DNA of 34,358 nucleotides from Thermodesulfovibrionales bacterium (GCA_030019415.1 JASEEX010000021.1:1-34358); one strand, 5' to 3'. Positions 1-9,312 are shown, counted from the stretch's first letter. Notes: generated from the sequence alone by a model not told the origin. Translations and numbers: made by a program.

Positions 1-726
1 GAGGGTTCCTGTTGGTGCTATCGTTGTGACTGTTGCATTCCTTACTCGTGGCATGGTGATGAGGTCATAGGTACATTATTGCTGAATATAGCAAAGGCAG
101 ATCGCGCCTTTACAGAAAAGGAGGTAAGGCTCTGTACTGCTGTTGCCACTGCATCTGCAAATGCCCTTTATAATGCCTTCATGTATGATAAAGTTGAGAG
201 GGAAAAGAAATGGTTCGAGAGGCTTGCTGTAACTGATTACCTCACAGGGATCTATAATGTCAGGTATTTTTACAACAGACTTGAGGAGGAATTCAGCAGG
301 GCAGTAAGATACAATATCCCGTTGAGTTGCATGATATTCGACGTAGACCACTTCAAAAATATAAATGATACCTATGGTCACAGGATTGGTGATATTGTCC
401 TTAGAGAATTTGCACAACTCGTAAGAGGCCATACCAGAAAGTCAGATATCTTTGCCAGATATGGGGGTGAAGAGTTCATAATGCTCCTGCCCCAGACAAC
501 CCTAACAGGTGCCATAACCGAGGGAGAGCGACTCAGGAAGGTGGTAAAGGAATATCAGTTTATGGGCCTCGGGGGAAAAGGTGAGATTACTGTTAGTGTA
601 GGTATAGCCTGCATTCCTGAGGAAAGGATAAAGACCTACGATGACCTTATCGCCTTTGCTGATAATGCCCTGTTTACAGCAAAGAATAAAGGGCGTGATC
701 AGATTGTTGTATATCCTTCCTCATAA
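1..726 (+). CDS. GGDEF-domain diguanylate cyclase, 5'-truncated by window edge, probably preceded by a GAF-like domain
   Basis: ARYGGEEFIMLLPQTTL is a GG(D/E)EF active site; DVDHFKNINDTYGHRIGD is typical of the family. Frame 1 is open from base 1; the ORF track starts at 79. Confidence 0.9.
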   Translation, partial: EGSCWCYRCDCCIPYSWHGDEVIGTLLLNIAKADRAFTEKEVRLCTAVATASANALYNAFMYDKVEREKKWFERLAVTDYLTGIYNVRYFYNRLEEEFSRAVRYNIPLSCMIFDVDHFKNINDTYGHRIGDIVLREFAQLVRGHTRKSDIFARYGGEEFIMLLPQTTLTGAITEGERLRKVVKEYQFMGLGGKGEITVSVGIACIPEERIKTYDDLIAFADNALFTAKNKGRDQIVVYPSS

Positions 727-783
727 TTAGTAATACCTCTCACATTATCTGTTACTAAGGAGATCATAAGTAAGGTCACTCGT

Positions 784-875
784 CTGTCATTCCCGCTTGC
801 CCGTTAGAAAGCTTATTTCTAACGGGCAAGCGGGAATCTTTTTTAAGAAGGATTCTGGACAAGCCAGAATGACAG
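784..875. repeat. Composite inverted-repeat (REP/MITE-like) element; its large hairpin plus T-tract probably also acts as terminator for the upstream gene
   Basis: Outer IR CTGTCATTC (784-792)/GAATGACAG (867-875). Perfect 22-bp arms ATTCCCGCTTGCCCGTTAGAAA (789-810)/TTTCTAACGGGCAAGCGGGAAT (816-837), then CTTTTTT. Second hairpin ATTCTGG-ACAAG-CCAGAAT (852-870). Confidence 0.85.
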
Positions 876-927
876 AAATTTACCCAGGCATGTGGTTTTA
901 CTTATGAACTTCTTAGTAAAATAAATC

Positions 928-3564
928 ATGGATATAATAACCTCCCACATAAATGCTGACTTTGATTCTCTTGCCTCGATGGTTGCTGCTGAGAAGCTGT
1001 ATCCCGGGGCAAAGATTGTCTTTCCCGGCTCTCAGGAGAAGAAGCTGAGAGATTTCATAGAGGCATTCCAACCAGTAGAGATAAAGCGGATAAAGGACAT
1101 CGACCTTTCTAAGGTTACAAGGCTGATCATAGTTGACACAAAGATACCTGGTAGGATTGGCCCTTTTACAGAACTACTTTCTCAGAAGGGTATAAAGATA
1201 CACATCTATGACCACCATCCATTCAATGAAGGCGATATAAGGGGAGAGGTCGAGAAGATTGAAAATGTAGGGGCTACGGCAACCATCTTTACAGAGATAT
1301 TGAAAAACAGAAAAATACATCTGACACCAATGGAGGCTACAGTACTTGCCCTGGGCATATATGAAGAGACAGGGTCTCTACTTTTCCCTTCAACGACAGA
1401 GAGGGACTTACTTGCTGTTTCGTATCTTCTGAGAAGGGGTGCAAACCTTAATATTGTCTCGAGCTTCTTAAAAATGGAATTGAGCATGGAAGAGCTCGAC
1501 CTCCTGAATGAGCTTGTTCAGTCATCAGAAGAGATGGTTATAGGAGGGATAAGGATAAAAGTGGCAAAGGCATCCCGTGAGGGCTACCTTGGAGACGCAG
1601 CTTACCTCGCCCACAGGATGATGGATATGGAAGACATTGATGCTGTGGTTGTCCTGCTCAGCATGGAGGGAAAGATATTGATGGTCGCAAGAAGCAGGGT
1701 TCCGGAGCTCGATGTATCAAAGGTGATGAGGGAATTCGGAGGAGGGGGACATCCGACAGCAGCCTCGGCCACAATAAAAGAGGCATCCCTCGGAGTCCTT
1801 GAGGATAGATTGATAGAACTACTCCGAGATAGCGTAAAACCCGTTAAGGTTGCATCTCATGTAATGACGGCCCCCGTTATCAGTATCCATTGGGACGCCT
1901 CTATCGAAGACGCAGAGGGTATAATGACCCGGTATGGGGTCAATGTCCTACCGGTCTTAAAAGAGGAAAAGTATGCTGGCCTTATATCGCGCGAGATCGT
2001 GGAGAAGGCCCTCTTCCATGGTTTTGGAAAAAGCAGGTCAATAGATTTCTCCACAACAGATGCAATAACTGTAGGCCCGCATACCTCGATCAGGGAAATA
2101 GAGACATTAATGATCGAGCGGAACCAGAGGTTTATGCCTGTTGTAGAAAATGGCAAGATTGTTGGCGCAATAACAAGGACAGACCTGCTGAGGACCCTTT
2201 ATGAGGAGTTTCTCAGGCGAAGGAAGATAGAGAAAACAGTTATGAGGGAAAAACTATCTACGGAAAGGAAACTGTCTTCCTGGCTAAAGGAGAGGTTTCC
2301 CTCGGAGATTTATAACCTTCTGAAACTTTCTGGAGAGGTAGCAGAGGAATCAGGTTTTAATGCCTATCTCGTTGGAGGGTCGGTGAGGGATCTCTTGAGG
2401 GGTGAGGAAAATCTTGACATTGATATTGTCATAGAGGGGGATGGAATTTCCTTTTCGAAGGTATTAGGTGAAAGGCTTAATGCAAGGGTGAGAACACATC
2501 AGAGATTTGGTACTGCCCAGGTAATTACTGATAAGTTAAAGCTTGATGTGGCAACAGCCAGGACTGAATATTATGAGTCACCTGCAGCCCTTCCAAAGGT
2601 CGAGATATCTTCAATCAAGAAAGACCTTTACAGGAGAGACTTTACAATTAACACCCTTGCCATAAAATTAAATCCAAAGGACTTCGGGCTCCTTATAGAT
2701 TTCTTCGGTGGTCAGCGCGATTTACGAGAAAAGACGATCAGGGTCCTCCATAACCTTAGTTTTATAGAAGATCCGACGAGGGCGTTCAGGGCAATCAGGT
2801 TTTCTGAGAGGTTTGGATTTAAAATCAGTAAACATACAGAAAACCTGATAAAGTCAGCAATAAAGATGAACCTCTTTGAAAGGCTTTCAGGACCCAGGCT
2901 TTATGAAGAATTATTGCTATTGTTTAATGAGACCGAACCTATCGGAACACTGAAGAGACTGTCAGATCTCGGCCTCTTAAAGGTTATATACCCGAACCTG
3001 ATATTCAATGAAGGGCTTGAGGCAACACTGAAATCAATGCACGAGACCCTCTCATGGTTTAATCTACTCTTTCTCGAAGAAAGGACCGACAGAGGGATTC
3101 TGTATCTCATGGCCTTGCTTTCAGGATTGAAGGATGAAGAGGTAAAGGCCGCCATAGAAAGGTTATCACCACCACCGAAGGTGAGAGATATTATTATCAG
3201 GGGGATATCTTATGCGAGGGAAGTTCTGAAAAGACTTCCTCTTGATGACCCTGTAGAGATATATGACCCCCTAAACAAACTCAAACTCGAAACGATTTTA
3301 TTCTTAATGGCAATAAGCAAGGACAGGCAGAAACAGAAGGCGATATCCCGGTATCTGACGGAGTTAAGGAAGGTAAAGACAATTCTGAAGGGAGATGATC
3401 TGAAGGAGATGGGTATTCAGCCAGGACCTGTTTATTCAAAAATTCTCAAGGAGCTCCTCGAGGAAAGATTGAGAGGTCATCTGAAGTCACGGGAAGATGA
3501 GGAGAGGTTTGTCAGGGCAAAATTTACCCCCTTAGAAAAAAGGCCTGCCCTTAGATCGGGATAA
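928..3564 (+). CDS. DHH/DHHA1 phosphoesterase - tandem CBS - tRNA nucleotidyltransferase (A-adding / poly(A) polymerase family) fusion
   Basis: N-term SHINADFDSLASMVAA and YDHHPF (DHH); GGGGHPTAASA (DHHA1); two CBS-like repeats; VGGSVRDLLRGEENLDIDIVIEGDG and RRDFTINTLA (class II NTase head). Confidence 0.9.
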   Translation: MDIITSHINADFDSLASMVAAEKLYPGAKIVFPGSQEKKLRDFIEAFQPVEIKRIKDIDLSKVTRLIIVDTKIPGRIGPFTELLSQKGIKIHIYDHHPFNEGDIRGEVEKIENVGATATIFTEILKNRKIHLTPMEATVLALGIYEETGSLLFPSTTERDLLAVSYLLRRGANLNIVSSFLKMELSMEELDLLNELVQSSEEMVIGGIRIKVAKASREGYLGDAAYLAHRMMDMEDIDAVVVLLSMEGKILMVARSRVPELDVSKVMREFGGGGHPTAASATIKEASLGVLEDRLIELLRDSVKPVKVASHVMTAPVISIHWDASIEDAEGIMTRYGVNVLPVLKEEKYAGLISREIVEKALFHGFGKSRSIDFSTTDAITVGPHTSIREIETLMIERNQRFMPVVENGKIVGAITRTDLLRTLYEEFLRRRKIEKTVMREKLSTERKLSSWLKERFPSEIYNLLKLSGEVAEESGFNAYLVGGSVRDLLRGEENLDIDIVIEGDGISFSKVLGERLNARVRTHQRFGTAQVITDKLKLDVATARTEYYESPAALPKVEISSIKKDLYRRDFTINTLAIKLNPKDFGLLIDFFGGQRDLREKTIRVLHNLSFIEDPTRAFRAIRFSERFGFKISKHTENLIKSAIKMNLFERLSGPRLYEELLLLFNETEPIGTLKRLSDLGLLKVIYPNLIFNEGLEATLKSMHETLSWFNLLFLEERTDRGILYLMALLSGLKDEEVKAAIERLSPPPKVRDIIIRGISYAREVLKRLPLDDPVEIYDPLNKLKLETILFLMAISKDRQKQKAISRYLTELRKVKTILKGDDLKEMGIQPGPVYSKILKELLEERLRGHLKSREDEERFVRAKFTPLEKRPALRSG

Positions 3565-3591
3565 AAAGCATAGCGAGCTTTCTAACGGGGT

Positions 3592-4689
3592 TTACTCTGG
3601 TTTAAACCTGCTTTCAAGTTTTTTCATAAGTTCTGGCATAGTTGTATATTCAAGATCTTCAAGTCCAAGCCTATGGGGCTCAAAAGGTCCATGGTATCTT
3701 AGATAATTTGCTATCTCATTCGTCTTCCTTCTTGCCTCATCAAAGGCAGGGTCATCGAATAAATCCCTTGGCCCTACAAGTTTTCCATTACAAAGCTGGA
3801 AGCCTGCAGCAATAACCCTCGGAGGGCCATCAAACCTTGATGGATTTGCTTCATAGAATGCAACAGGCATAAGTGGCCCATGATGTGAGCCGCGCATCCA
3901 TCCCTCGACTATATGGGGAAAGGCGAAGGGTTCGAGCACCTCTCCAACTGCGGGCATCCCGGCCTGACATCTGACAATCAGAACAGGGTCATCCTTTCCA
4001 ACATATTTTCCTGCGATAAGGCTGAGTTTCTGTGTTGATGCCACAGCAGCAATCATTCCATCTTTCCTGTAAATTGCCTTTATCATGTACCTCCTCATAG
4101 CACCTATAAACATCAGAAGGTCATATATCTCTTCAGGAGTTGAGAGGGTAATCTTCTTATGTTCATACACATCTACAACCTCGAATACAAAACCATCATG
4201 CATCGTGGGGTCTATGACAAGGCCAGCTGTATTAAAGGGGTCGGCAAAGATTTTAAATAAAGGCAGATTCCATGCACCTGGAGATGTTTTATCAGCCATA
4301 AAGATAATTACAGGCTCACTCTTCCTTTCCTCAAATTCCATCTCTGCAACACCCGGCCCCATACCCTTAACGTTTCCGCTAAAGGCATCTGCTAAGAGAT
4401 CCTGACCTGCACCATAAAGTTTGAGTTCCTTTGCGACCTCAGTACATGCGACAAAGGTATTCCAGGCAAGTCTGTGTATGTCTTCGGCATCTGTGCCGTG
4501 CTTATGGGTCATAATTAATTCAAGGTCATCACCGCACCTCGTCACATGAAAGTCAATGAGTATTCCCTTCTCTGCGGCATTGGATAATCTCTCCTTTGCT
4601 GTCTCGAGCAGGTCGCTGTGAATGCTCGAATGTCCAACATAACCCCCGACATCTGCCTTTATAACACTTAATGTTATCCTATCGGCCAT
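3592..4689 (-). CDS. Fructose-1,6-bisphosphate aldolase/phosphatase (archaeal-type bifunctional FBPA/ase)
   Basis: 365 aa; MADRITLSVIKADVGGYVGHSSIHSDLL and FADPFNTAGLVIDPTMHDGF are characteristic of the family. Confidence 0.9.
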   Translation of the reverse strand: MADRITLSVIKADVGGYVGHSSIHSDLLETAKERLSNAAEKGILIDFHVTRCGDDLELIMTHKHGTDAEDIHRLAWNTFVACTEVAKELKLYGAGQDLLADAFSGNVKGMGPGVAEMEFEERKSEPVIIFMADKTSPGAWNLPLFKIFADPFNTAGLVIDPTMHDGFVFEVVDVYEHKKITLSTPEEIYDLLMFIGAMRRYMIKAIYRKDGMIAAVASTQKLSLIAGKYVGKDDPVLIVRCQAGMPAVGEVLEPFAFPHIVEGWMRGSHHGPLMPVAFYEANPSRFDGPPRVIAAGFQLCNGKLVGPRDLFDDPAFDEARRKTNEIANYLRYHGPFEPHRLGLEDLEYTTMPELMKKLESRFKPE

Positions 4690-4735
4690 CTCTCTCCTCC
4701 CTTTACCCCGTAGGAATGCCTCTTTCCAACAGGGT

Positions 4736-5041
4736 TTATTTTTTCAGAGTCTTACCAAGCCTTCTTTCTATCGACTTTACCTTCTCCTCTATCCTGTTTG
4801 GTTTCCCCTTTCTGTCATCTATAGTAATAATCGTGAGGGCCCTTTCGCCTGTTTTCATTACAGCCCTGTGGCATTTCTTTATAAGCTTCATTACTTCATC
4901 CCATTCACCTTCGATAACTGTGCCCATGGGATTAACCTTATAGGGAAGCCCGCTTGCATCAATTATCTTTAATACTTCAGCAAGCTGGTCACCAATGCTG
5001 CTGCCAACACCTATCGGAATGATACTGAGTTCAACGAGCAT
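4736..5041 (-). CDS. MTH1187/UPF0045 family thiamine-binding protein
   Basis: MLVELSIIPIGVGSSIGDQLAEVLKIIDASGLPYKVNPMGTVIEGEWDEVM matches the small DUF77 family pattern. Confidence 0.85.
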   Translation of the reverse strand: MLVELSIIPIGVGSSIGDQLAEVLKIIDASGLPYKVNPMGTVIEGEWDEVMKLIKKCHRAVMKTGERALTIITIDDRKGKPNRIEEKVKSIERRLGKTLKK

Positions 5042-5090
5042 AACTTCTCCTTTCTCTGTTTTCCAATGTGATCTTATAGGCTAAGAATAG

Positions 5091-5137
5091 CAAAAAAATA
5101 TTCAAAAGAAGAGGGGCAATGGCCTGCCCCTCTTCTT
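5091..5137 (-). terminator. Intrinsic terminator downstream of HU gene
   Basis: Perfect 13-bp stem AAGAAGAGGGGCA/TGCCCCTCTTCTT (5106-5118/5125-5137); on the minus strand it is followed by TTTTGAATATTTTTTT. Confidence 0.8.
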
Positions 5138-5163
5138 GTTCTCAAGATAAAATTATATACAGT

Positions 5164-5460
5164 TCATCTTACTGCGTCTTTAAGTGCCTTGCCAGCTGTA
5201 AACTTCGGTATTTTCGCAGCAGGGATTGTGATAACATCGCCTGTCCTAGGATTACGGCCTTTCCTGGATTTCCTTTTAGCAACTGAAAAAGTCCCGAATC
5301 CAACGAGGGTAACCTTTTGCCCTTTCTTTAAGGCTGCCTTGATGGAGTTTAGTGTTGAGTCCAGCGACTTTGAGGCATCTACCTTACTTAATCCCGCGCC
5401 TGAGGAAATCTTGTCAATGAGCTCTGCCTTTGTCATTTCTATCCCCCTTTTCTTATACAA
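5164..5460 (-). CDS. HU family DNA-binding protein
   Basis: MTKAELIDKISSGAGLSKVDASKSLDSTLNSI...KVTLVGFGTFSVAKRKSRKGRNPRTGDVITIPAAKIPKFTAGKALKDAV. Confidence 0.95.
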   Translation of the reverse strand: MYKKRGIEMTKAELIDKISSGAGLSKVDASKSLDSTLNSIKAALKKGQKVTLVGFGTFSVAKRKSRKGRNPRTGDVITIPAAKIPKFTAGKALKDAVR

Positions 5461-5483
5461 AGTTTTTTAAGAAGCTGAATTAA

Positions 5484-5511
5484 CAGTATCAAGAAGAAAT
5501 CCTTTTGTCAA
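5484..5511 (-). promoter_or_regulatory. Possible sigma70 promoter for HU gene
   Basis: Minus strand TTGACA (5506-5511), 16 nt, TACTGT (5484-5489). Confidence 0.45.
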
Positions 5512-5783
5512 GCCAAAAATTTAATCTCCTCAATAGAAAAGTTTATGCCAGTCCATGTTTCACCTTGTGTCAGATCCAAAAATTGATGATGATGATAGTG
5601 AATTTTTTATTTCTTAAAAGTAGGTGTCAGGCATTTATGTTTCTGTTCTATGCTAATGAATAACCCTGCGGCAAGACCACAGGGAATAACGAGTTCACTT
5701 CGAGGTTGAGGTTCAGAAGGGTTTTCAATATATAGTGATCCTTCTATATCTAATATACAGGATATAGGTATTGTTATTTTTTC

Positions 5784-5812
5784 TTGACATTAGTTTTCTT
5801 CTGCACTATATT
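5784..5812 (+). promoter_or_regulatory. sigma70 promoter of the dcw cluster
   Basis: TTGACA (5784-5789) - 17 bp - TATATT (5807-5812). Confidence 0.8.
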
Positions 5813-5837
5813 GTGGTAAAAAGTGGTAGAAAGTGGA
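5813..5837 (+). promoter_or_regulatory. Three phased GTGG[T/A] boxes, putative MraZ operator
   Basis: GTGGT 5813-5817, GTGGT 5823-5827, GTGGA 5833-5837, exactly 10 bp apart, between the -10 element and the mraZ start. Confidence 0.75.
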
Positions 5838-5845
5838 GGGAAGAA

Positions 5846-6298
5846 ATGCTATCTTTCTCCGGGAAATACTACTACACTGTTGACCCAAAAGGCAGAATCA
5901 TTGTTCCTGCTCCTTTTAGAGAGATTATTTCGACTAATTACAGCCCAAAACTCTATATTACTAACGCTCCATTTGACCGCTGCCTATATATATATCCACT
6001 GGAGGAATGGAATAAGCTTCAGGAGCAGGTCCGCACAAAGCCAAAATCTGATAAAGCTATAAAGTACTTTAGGAGAAGGGTTATTGCCTCTGCTATTGAA
6101 GTAGAGATAGATAAGCAGGGTAGGATCCTGATACCAGCAGCTCTTAGGCAAGATGCAAATATAAATACAAATGTTGTTATAGTCGGTCAGATAGAGAGCC
6201 TTGAACTCTGGGACAGGGATGAGTGGGATAACCTATCTGACCCTTCAAAGGTAGATAAGGAATCTATCGAAACAGGACTCATGGCTCATGGTCTTTAG
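5846..6298 (+). CDS. mraZ: Transcriptional regulator MraZ
   Basis: MLSFSGKYYYTVDPKGRIIVPAPFREII and the second repeat EVEIDKQGRILIPAALRQDANI. ATG at 5846 preceded by GGAGGG; the ORF track extends to 5771. Confidence 0.95.
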   Translation: MLSFSGKYYYTVDPKGRIIVPAPFREIISTNYSPKLYITNAPFDRCLYIYPLEEWNKLQEQVRTKPKSDKAIKYFRRRVIASAIEVEIDKQGRILIPAALRQDANINTNVVIVGQIESLELWDRDEWDNLSDPSKVDKESIETGLMAHGL

Positions 6299-6313
6299 AG
6301 GCAATAGCGGAGA

Positions 6314-7195
6314 TTGATTGTAGAGATCGTTCATCTCCCGGTTATGGTGAGAGAGGCAATGAAGGTTCTTAACCCAAGGCCGGGTGGAATATATGTCGAT
6401 GCAACAATCGGCCCAGGAGGGCACTCAGAAGAAATATTAAAGTTGATCGGCTCAGGGGGAAGGCTCATAGGCATTGATAGGGATGATGAGGCCTTGAGAT
6501 TGGCCCAAAAAAGGCTGTCAAACAGAAGGGTAGTCCTGAAGAGGGGAAATTTTTCGGATATGGAAAACCTGCTCTATACAGAAGGAATCTCTGAGGTTGA
6601 TGGCGCCCTCTTCGACCTCGGTGTCTCCATGTTACAACTTAAGGATCCCGAGAGGGGATTTAGTTTTACCTCTGATAAACGTCTGGATATGAGGATGGAT
6701 AGGAGACAAAAGTTGTCTGCATGGGATGTTGTGAACAGATACCCTGAGAAGGAACTCGAGAGAATACTTCGAGAATTCGGCGAAGAGCGTCTATCAAGAA
6801 AGATATCAGAGGCAATAGTCAGAAAGAAAAGTAAAAAAACAATTGATACCTGTTCCGAACTATCAGGGATTGTGGAAAGAGTATACGGTAGAAGGGGAAG
6901 AGCTCACCCCGCAACTAAGACATTCCAGGCATTAAGGATAGAGGTAAATAAGGAGCTTGACGAACTCAGGGCAGGGCTCGATTCTTCTTTAAGGCTTCTC
7001 AAAAAAGGTGGAAGGTTGTGCGTTATCTCCTACCATTCACTCGAAGACAGGATAGTTAAAAATTTTGTTGCCCATTGTTCAAAAAAGGGATTGCTCAGGG
7101 TGATTACAAAAAAACCCTTAACCCCAGGTCCTGAAGAACTCAGATCAAACCCTTCTTCAAGGAGTGCGAAACTCAGAGTGGCGGAGAGGATATGA
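6314..7195 (+). CDS. rsmH: 16S rRNA (cytosine(1402)-N(4))-methyltransferase
   Basis: HLPVMVREAMKVLNPRPGGIYVDATIGPGGHSEEIL; FDLGVSMLQL; ISYHSLEDRIVK. Confidence 0.95.
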   Translation: MIVEIVHLPVMVREAMKVLNPRPGGIYVDATIGPGGHSEEILKLIGSGGRLIGIDRDDEALRLAQKRLSNRRVVLKRGNFSDMENLLYTEGISEVDGALFDLGVSMLQLKDPERGFSFTSDKRLDMRMDRRQKLSAWDVVNRYPEKELERILREFGEERLSRKISEAIVRKKSKKTIDTCSELSGIVERVYGRRGRAHPATKTFQALRIEVNKELDELRAGLDSSLRLLKKGGRLCVISYHSLEDRIVKNFVAHCSKKGLLRVITKKPLTPGPEELRSNPSSRSAKLRVAERI

Positions 7196-7593
7196 TACGC
7201 ACAGGCAGGAGGAGAAATATGATGTCCTTTATTTTCAAGCCCTTATGTATTGCCCTTTTGCTTTCTGGTCTGTTCAGTCTTGTATGGCTCAAGTCCAATG
7301 TTGTTACATTAGAATACAAACTCAGCGCCCTTGAAAAGAAGAAAGCAGAGTATCTTAAAGAGAGAAGGATACTGCTTGCTGAAAAGGCAAGTCTTCAATC
7401 TTATGAAAGTGTGGAGGCATCTCTAAGGGGAGACCATGACTTTGTCTTTCCTGATAGGGTCAAGGTTGTCCATGTAACCCCCGTTAGAAATAAGTATAGG
7501 GAAGGGGTTGGGCTTTCTAACGGGGTAAAGAGACAGAAGGGGTCTCTAACCAAAAAGGCCTCGCTGGAGAAGAGACAATCGGCTGGACCCTGA
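7192..7593 (+). CDS. ftsL: FtsL-like cell division protein
   Basis: Small single-TM protein with coiled coil (KLSALEKKKAEYLKERRILLAEKASL) between rsmH and ftsI; ATGA overlap with rsmH. Confidence 0.75.
   Translation: MIRTGRRRNMMSFIFKPLCIALLLSGLFSLVWLKSNVVTLEYKLSALEKKKAEYLKERRILLAEKASLQSYESVEASLRGDHDFVFPDRVKVVHVTPVRNKYREGVGLSNGVKRQKGSLTKKASLEKRQSAGP
7478..7525. repeat. CCCCGTTAGAAA inverted-repeat element inside ftsL
   Basis: CCCCGTTAGAAA (7479-7490) ... TTTCTAACGGGG (7514-7525); translated as PVRNKYREGVGLSNGV. Confidence 0.85.
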
Positions 7594-7611
7594 TTGCAGA
7601 GGTGAGAGGCT

Positions 7612-9312
7612 TTGAATAAAAAGAGGTGGATTATCTTGAATACGATAATTATTTTTAGTTTTTTTGCGGTATTTTTCCGTCTAACAGATTTGATGATCCT
7701 CAGCCATAAGCGGCTTTCGGAGAAGGCTAAACAGCAGCATATAAAGGTTGAAGACATCCAGATAAGGAGGGGAATAATATTTGATAGACAGGGAAGGGAG
7801 CTTGCATTGAACCTCGAACTGGAATCTCTCTATTGTGAACCCGATAGCCTTAATCTCGATAATGAGAGCGTAAGGAAACTCGCCTCTACCATTGCAAAGG
7901 AACCGGAGGTTATTCTTACAAAAATACCATCAGAGGGGAAATTCGCGTGGATTGAAAGGAAGCTTGAGCCTGATATTGCAGAGAGGGTAAAGGGTCTTAA
8001 CATTAAGGGTCTGGGTTTTATGAATGAGGCAAAAAGGGTTTACCCAAAAGGAAAACTTGCCTCACACGTACTCGGCTTTGTTGGAGTTGACAACCAGGCA
8101 CTTGAAGGGATCGAACTCCAGTATGACAGATATCTGAAGACAAGGGGTGGAAAGGTATTCTTTGGAAGAGATGCAAGCGGAAGGACACTCTCATCAGGAG
8201 TGGATAAAGAGGCAAAAGGCAATAATATTGTGCTCACCATAGATGAGGGACTCCAGGGGATTGTCGAAAAGGAGATTGAGAAGGCAATGTTGCAGTGGGG
8301 GGCTGCTGCAGCATCAGCCATTATGATGGATCCTTTTACTGGTGAGATACTCGCTCTCGCTAACAGACCTTCTTATGACCCTAACAACCCGGGGAAGGTC
8401 AATGATTTTGAGAAGAGAAACAGGGCTATAACTGACTGCTATGAACCGGGCTCTACTTTCAAAACCGTTGTTGGTATTGCAGCACTTGAAGAAAATATAG
8501 CAAGACCTGATATGCTATTTGATGTTGGTAAAGGAGGCATTGAGGTTGGAGGTAAGATTATTCGTGATGTCCACAGACATGGGATTCTGACATTCAATGA
8601 GGTTATACAGAAATCTTCAAATGTAGGTTCTGTTATGATTGGCATGAGACTCGGAAAGGAGAGGGTCTATAAATACGCAAAACTTTTAGGGTTTGGTGAA
8701 AAGACAGGGATAGACTTACCAGGTGAAGTCTCAGGGTGGATACGACCGCCTGAAAGATGGTCAGGCACATCCATTGGTGCAATACCAATTGGTCAAGAGG
8801 TCGCTGTAACACCACTTCAGGTACTCAGGGCTTATTCTGCAATTGCAAATGGAGGATCCCTCGTAAGGCCACATGTTGTATCTGAGATAATCTCTCCAGA
8901 AGGCAAGCTGCTTGTTTCACTCAGAGATATGGAGATGAATCGCATAATTTCTAAAAAGACTGCAGAGACGTTTAAAGATATATTAAAGGGCGTCGTAGAA
9001 GAAGGAGGAACTGGCAAGAGCGCATCTATTGAGGGAAATGAGGTTGCAGGCAAGACAGGGACAGCACAGATTATAAACCCGAAAACAAAGAGGTACTCGA
9101 AGGAAAAATTTGTTAGTTCTTTTGTAGGGTTTGTACCTGCTGACAACCCGAGGCTTGCACTCATTGTTGTTATCTATGAACCTAAAGGCCAGATTTATGG
9201 AGGAGTGGTGGCTGCACCCGTTTTCAGGGGTATTACTAACCAGGCACTATCATATCTCGATATACCGATGGAAGATAACCCTCACAAAAACCCCTTACTG
9301 GTATCGAGATGA
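7612..9312 (+). CDS. ftsI: Division-specific class B penicillin-binding protein (PBP3/FtsI)
   Basis: RRGIIFDRQGRELA; YEPGSTFKTVVG (SxxK); KSSN (SxN); AGKTGTAQI (KTG); N-terminal TM. Confidence 0.93.
   Translation: MNKKRWIILNTIIIFSFFAVFFRLTDLMILSHKRLSEKAKQQHIKVEDIQIRRGIIFDRQGRELALNLELESLYCEPDSLNLDNESVRKLASTIAKEPEVILTKIPSEGKFAWIERKLEPDIAERVKGLNIKGLGFMNEAKRVYPKGKLASHVLGFVGVDNQALEGIELQYDRYLKTRGGKVFFGRDASGRTLSSGVDKEAKGNNIVLTIDEGLQGIVEKEIEKAMLQWGAAAASAIMMDPFTGEILALANRPSYDPNNPGKVNDFEKRNRAITDCYEPGSTFKTVVGIAALEENIARPDMLFDVGKGGIEVGGKIIRDVHRHGILTFNEVIQKSSNVGSVMIGMRLGKERVYKYAKLLGFGEKTGIDLPGEVSGWIRPPERWSGTSIGAIPIGQEVAVTPLQVLRAYSAIANGGSLVRPHVVSEIISPEGKLLVSLRDMEMNRIISKKTAETFKDILKGVVEEGGTGKSASIEGNEVAGKTGTAQIINPKTKRYSKEKFVSSFVGFVPADNPRLALIVVIYEPKGQIYGGVVAAPVFRGITNQALSYLDIPMEDNPHKNPLLVSR

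Noticed and set aside
1206-3155. Several antisense or alternative-frame ORFs within the DHH-NTase gene (1206-1487, 1857-2156, 1890-2204, 2901-3155)
   Set aside because: Fully inside a well-supported CDS; low-complexity shadow translations.
5575-5605. GATGATGATGATAG trinucleotide run upstream of mraZ
   Set aside because: Too short and simple to support a function; not part of the heptamer family.
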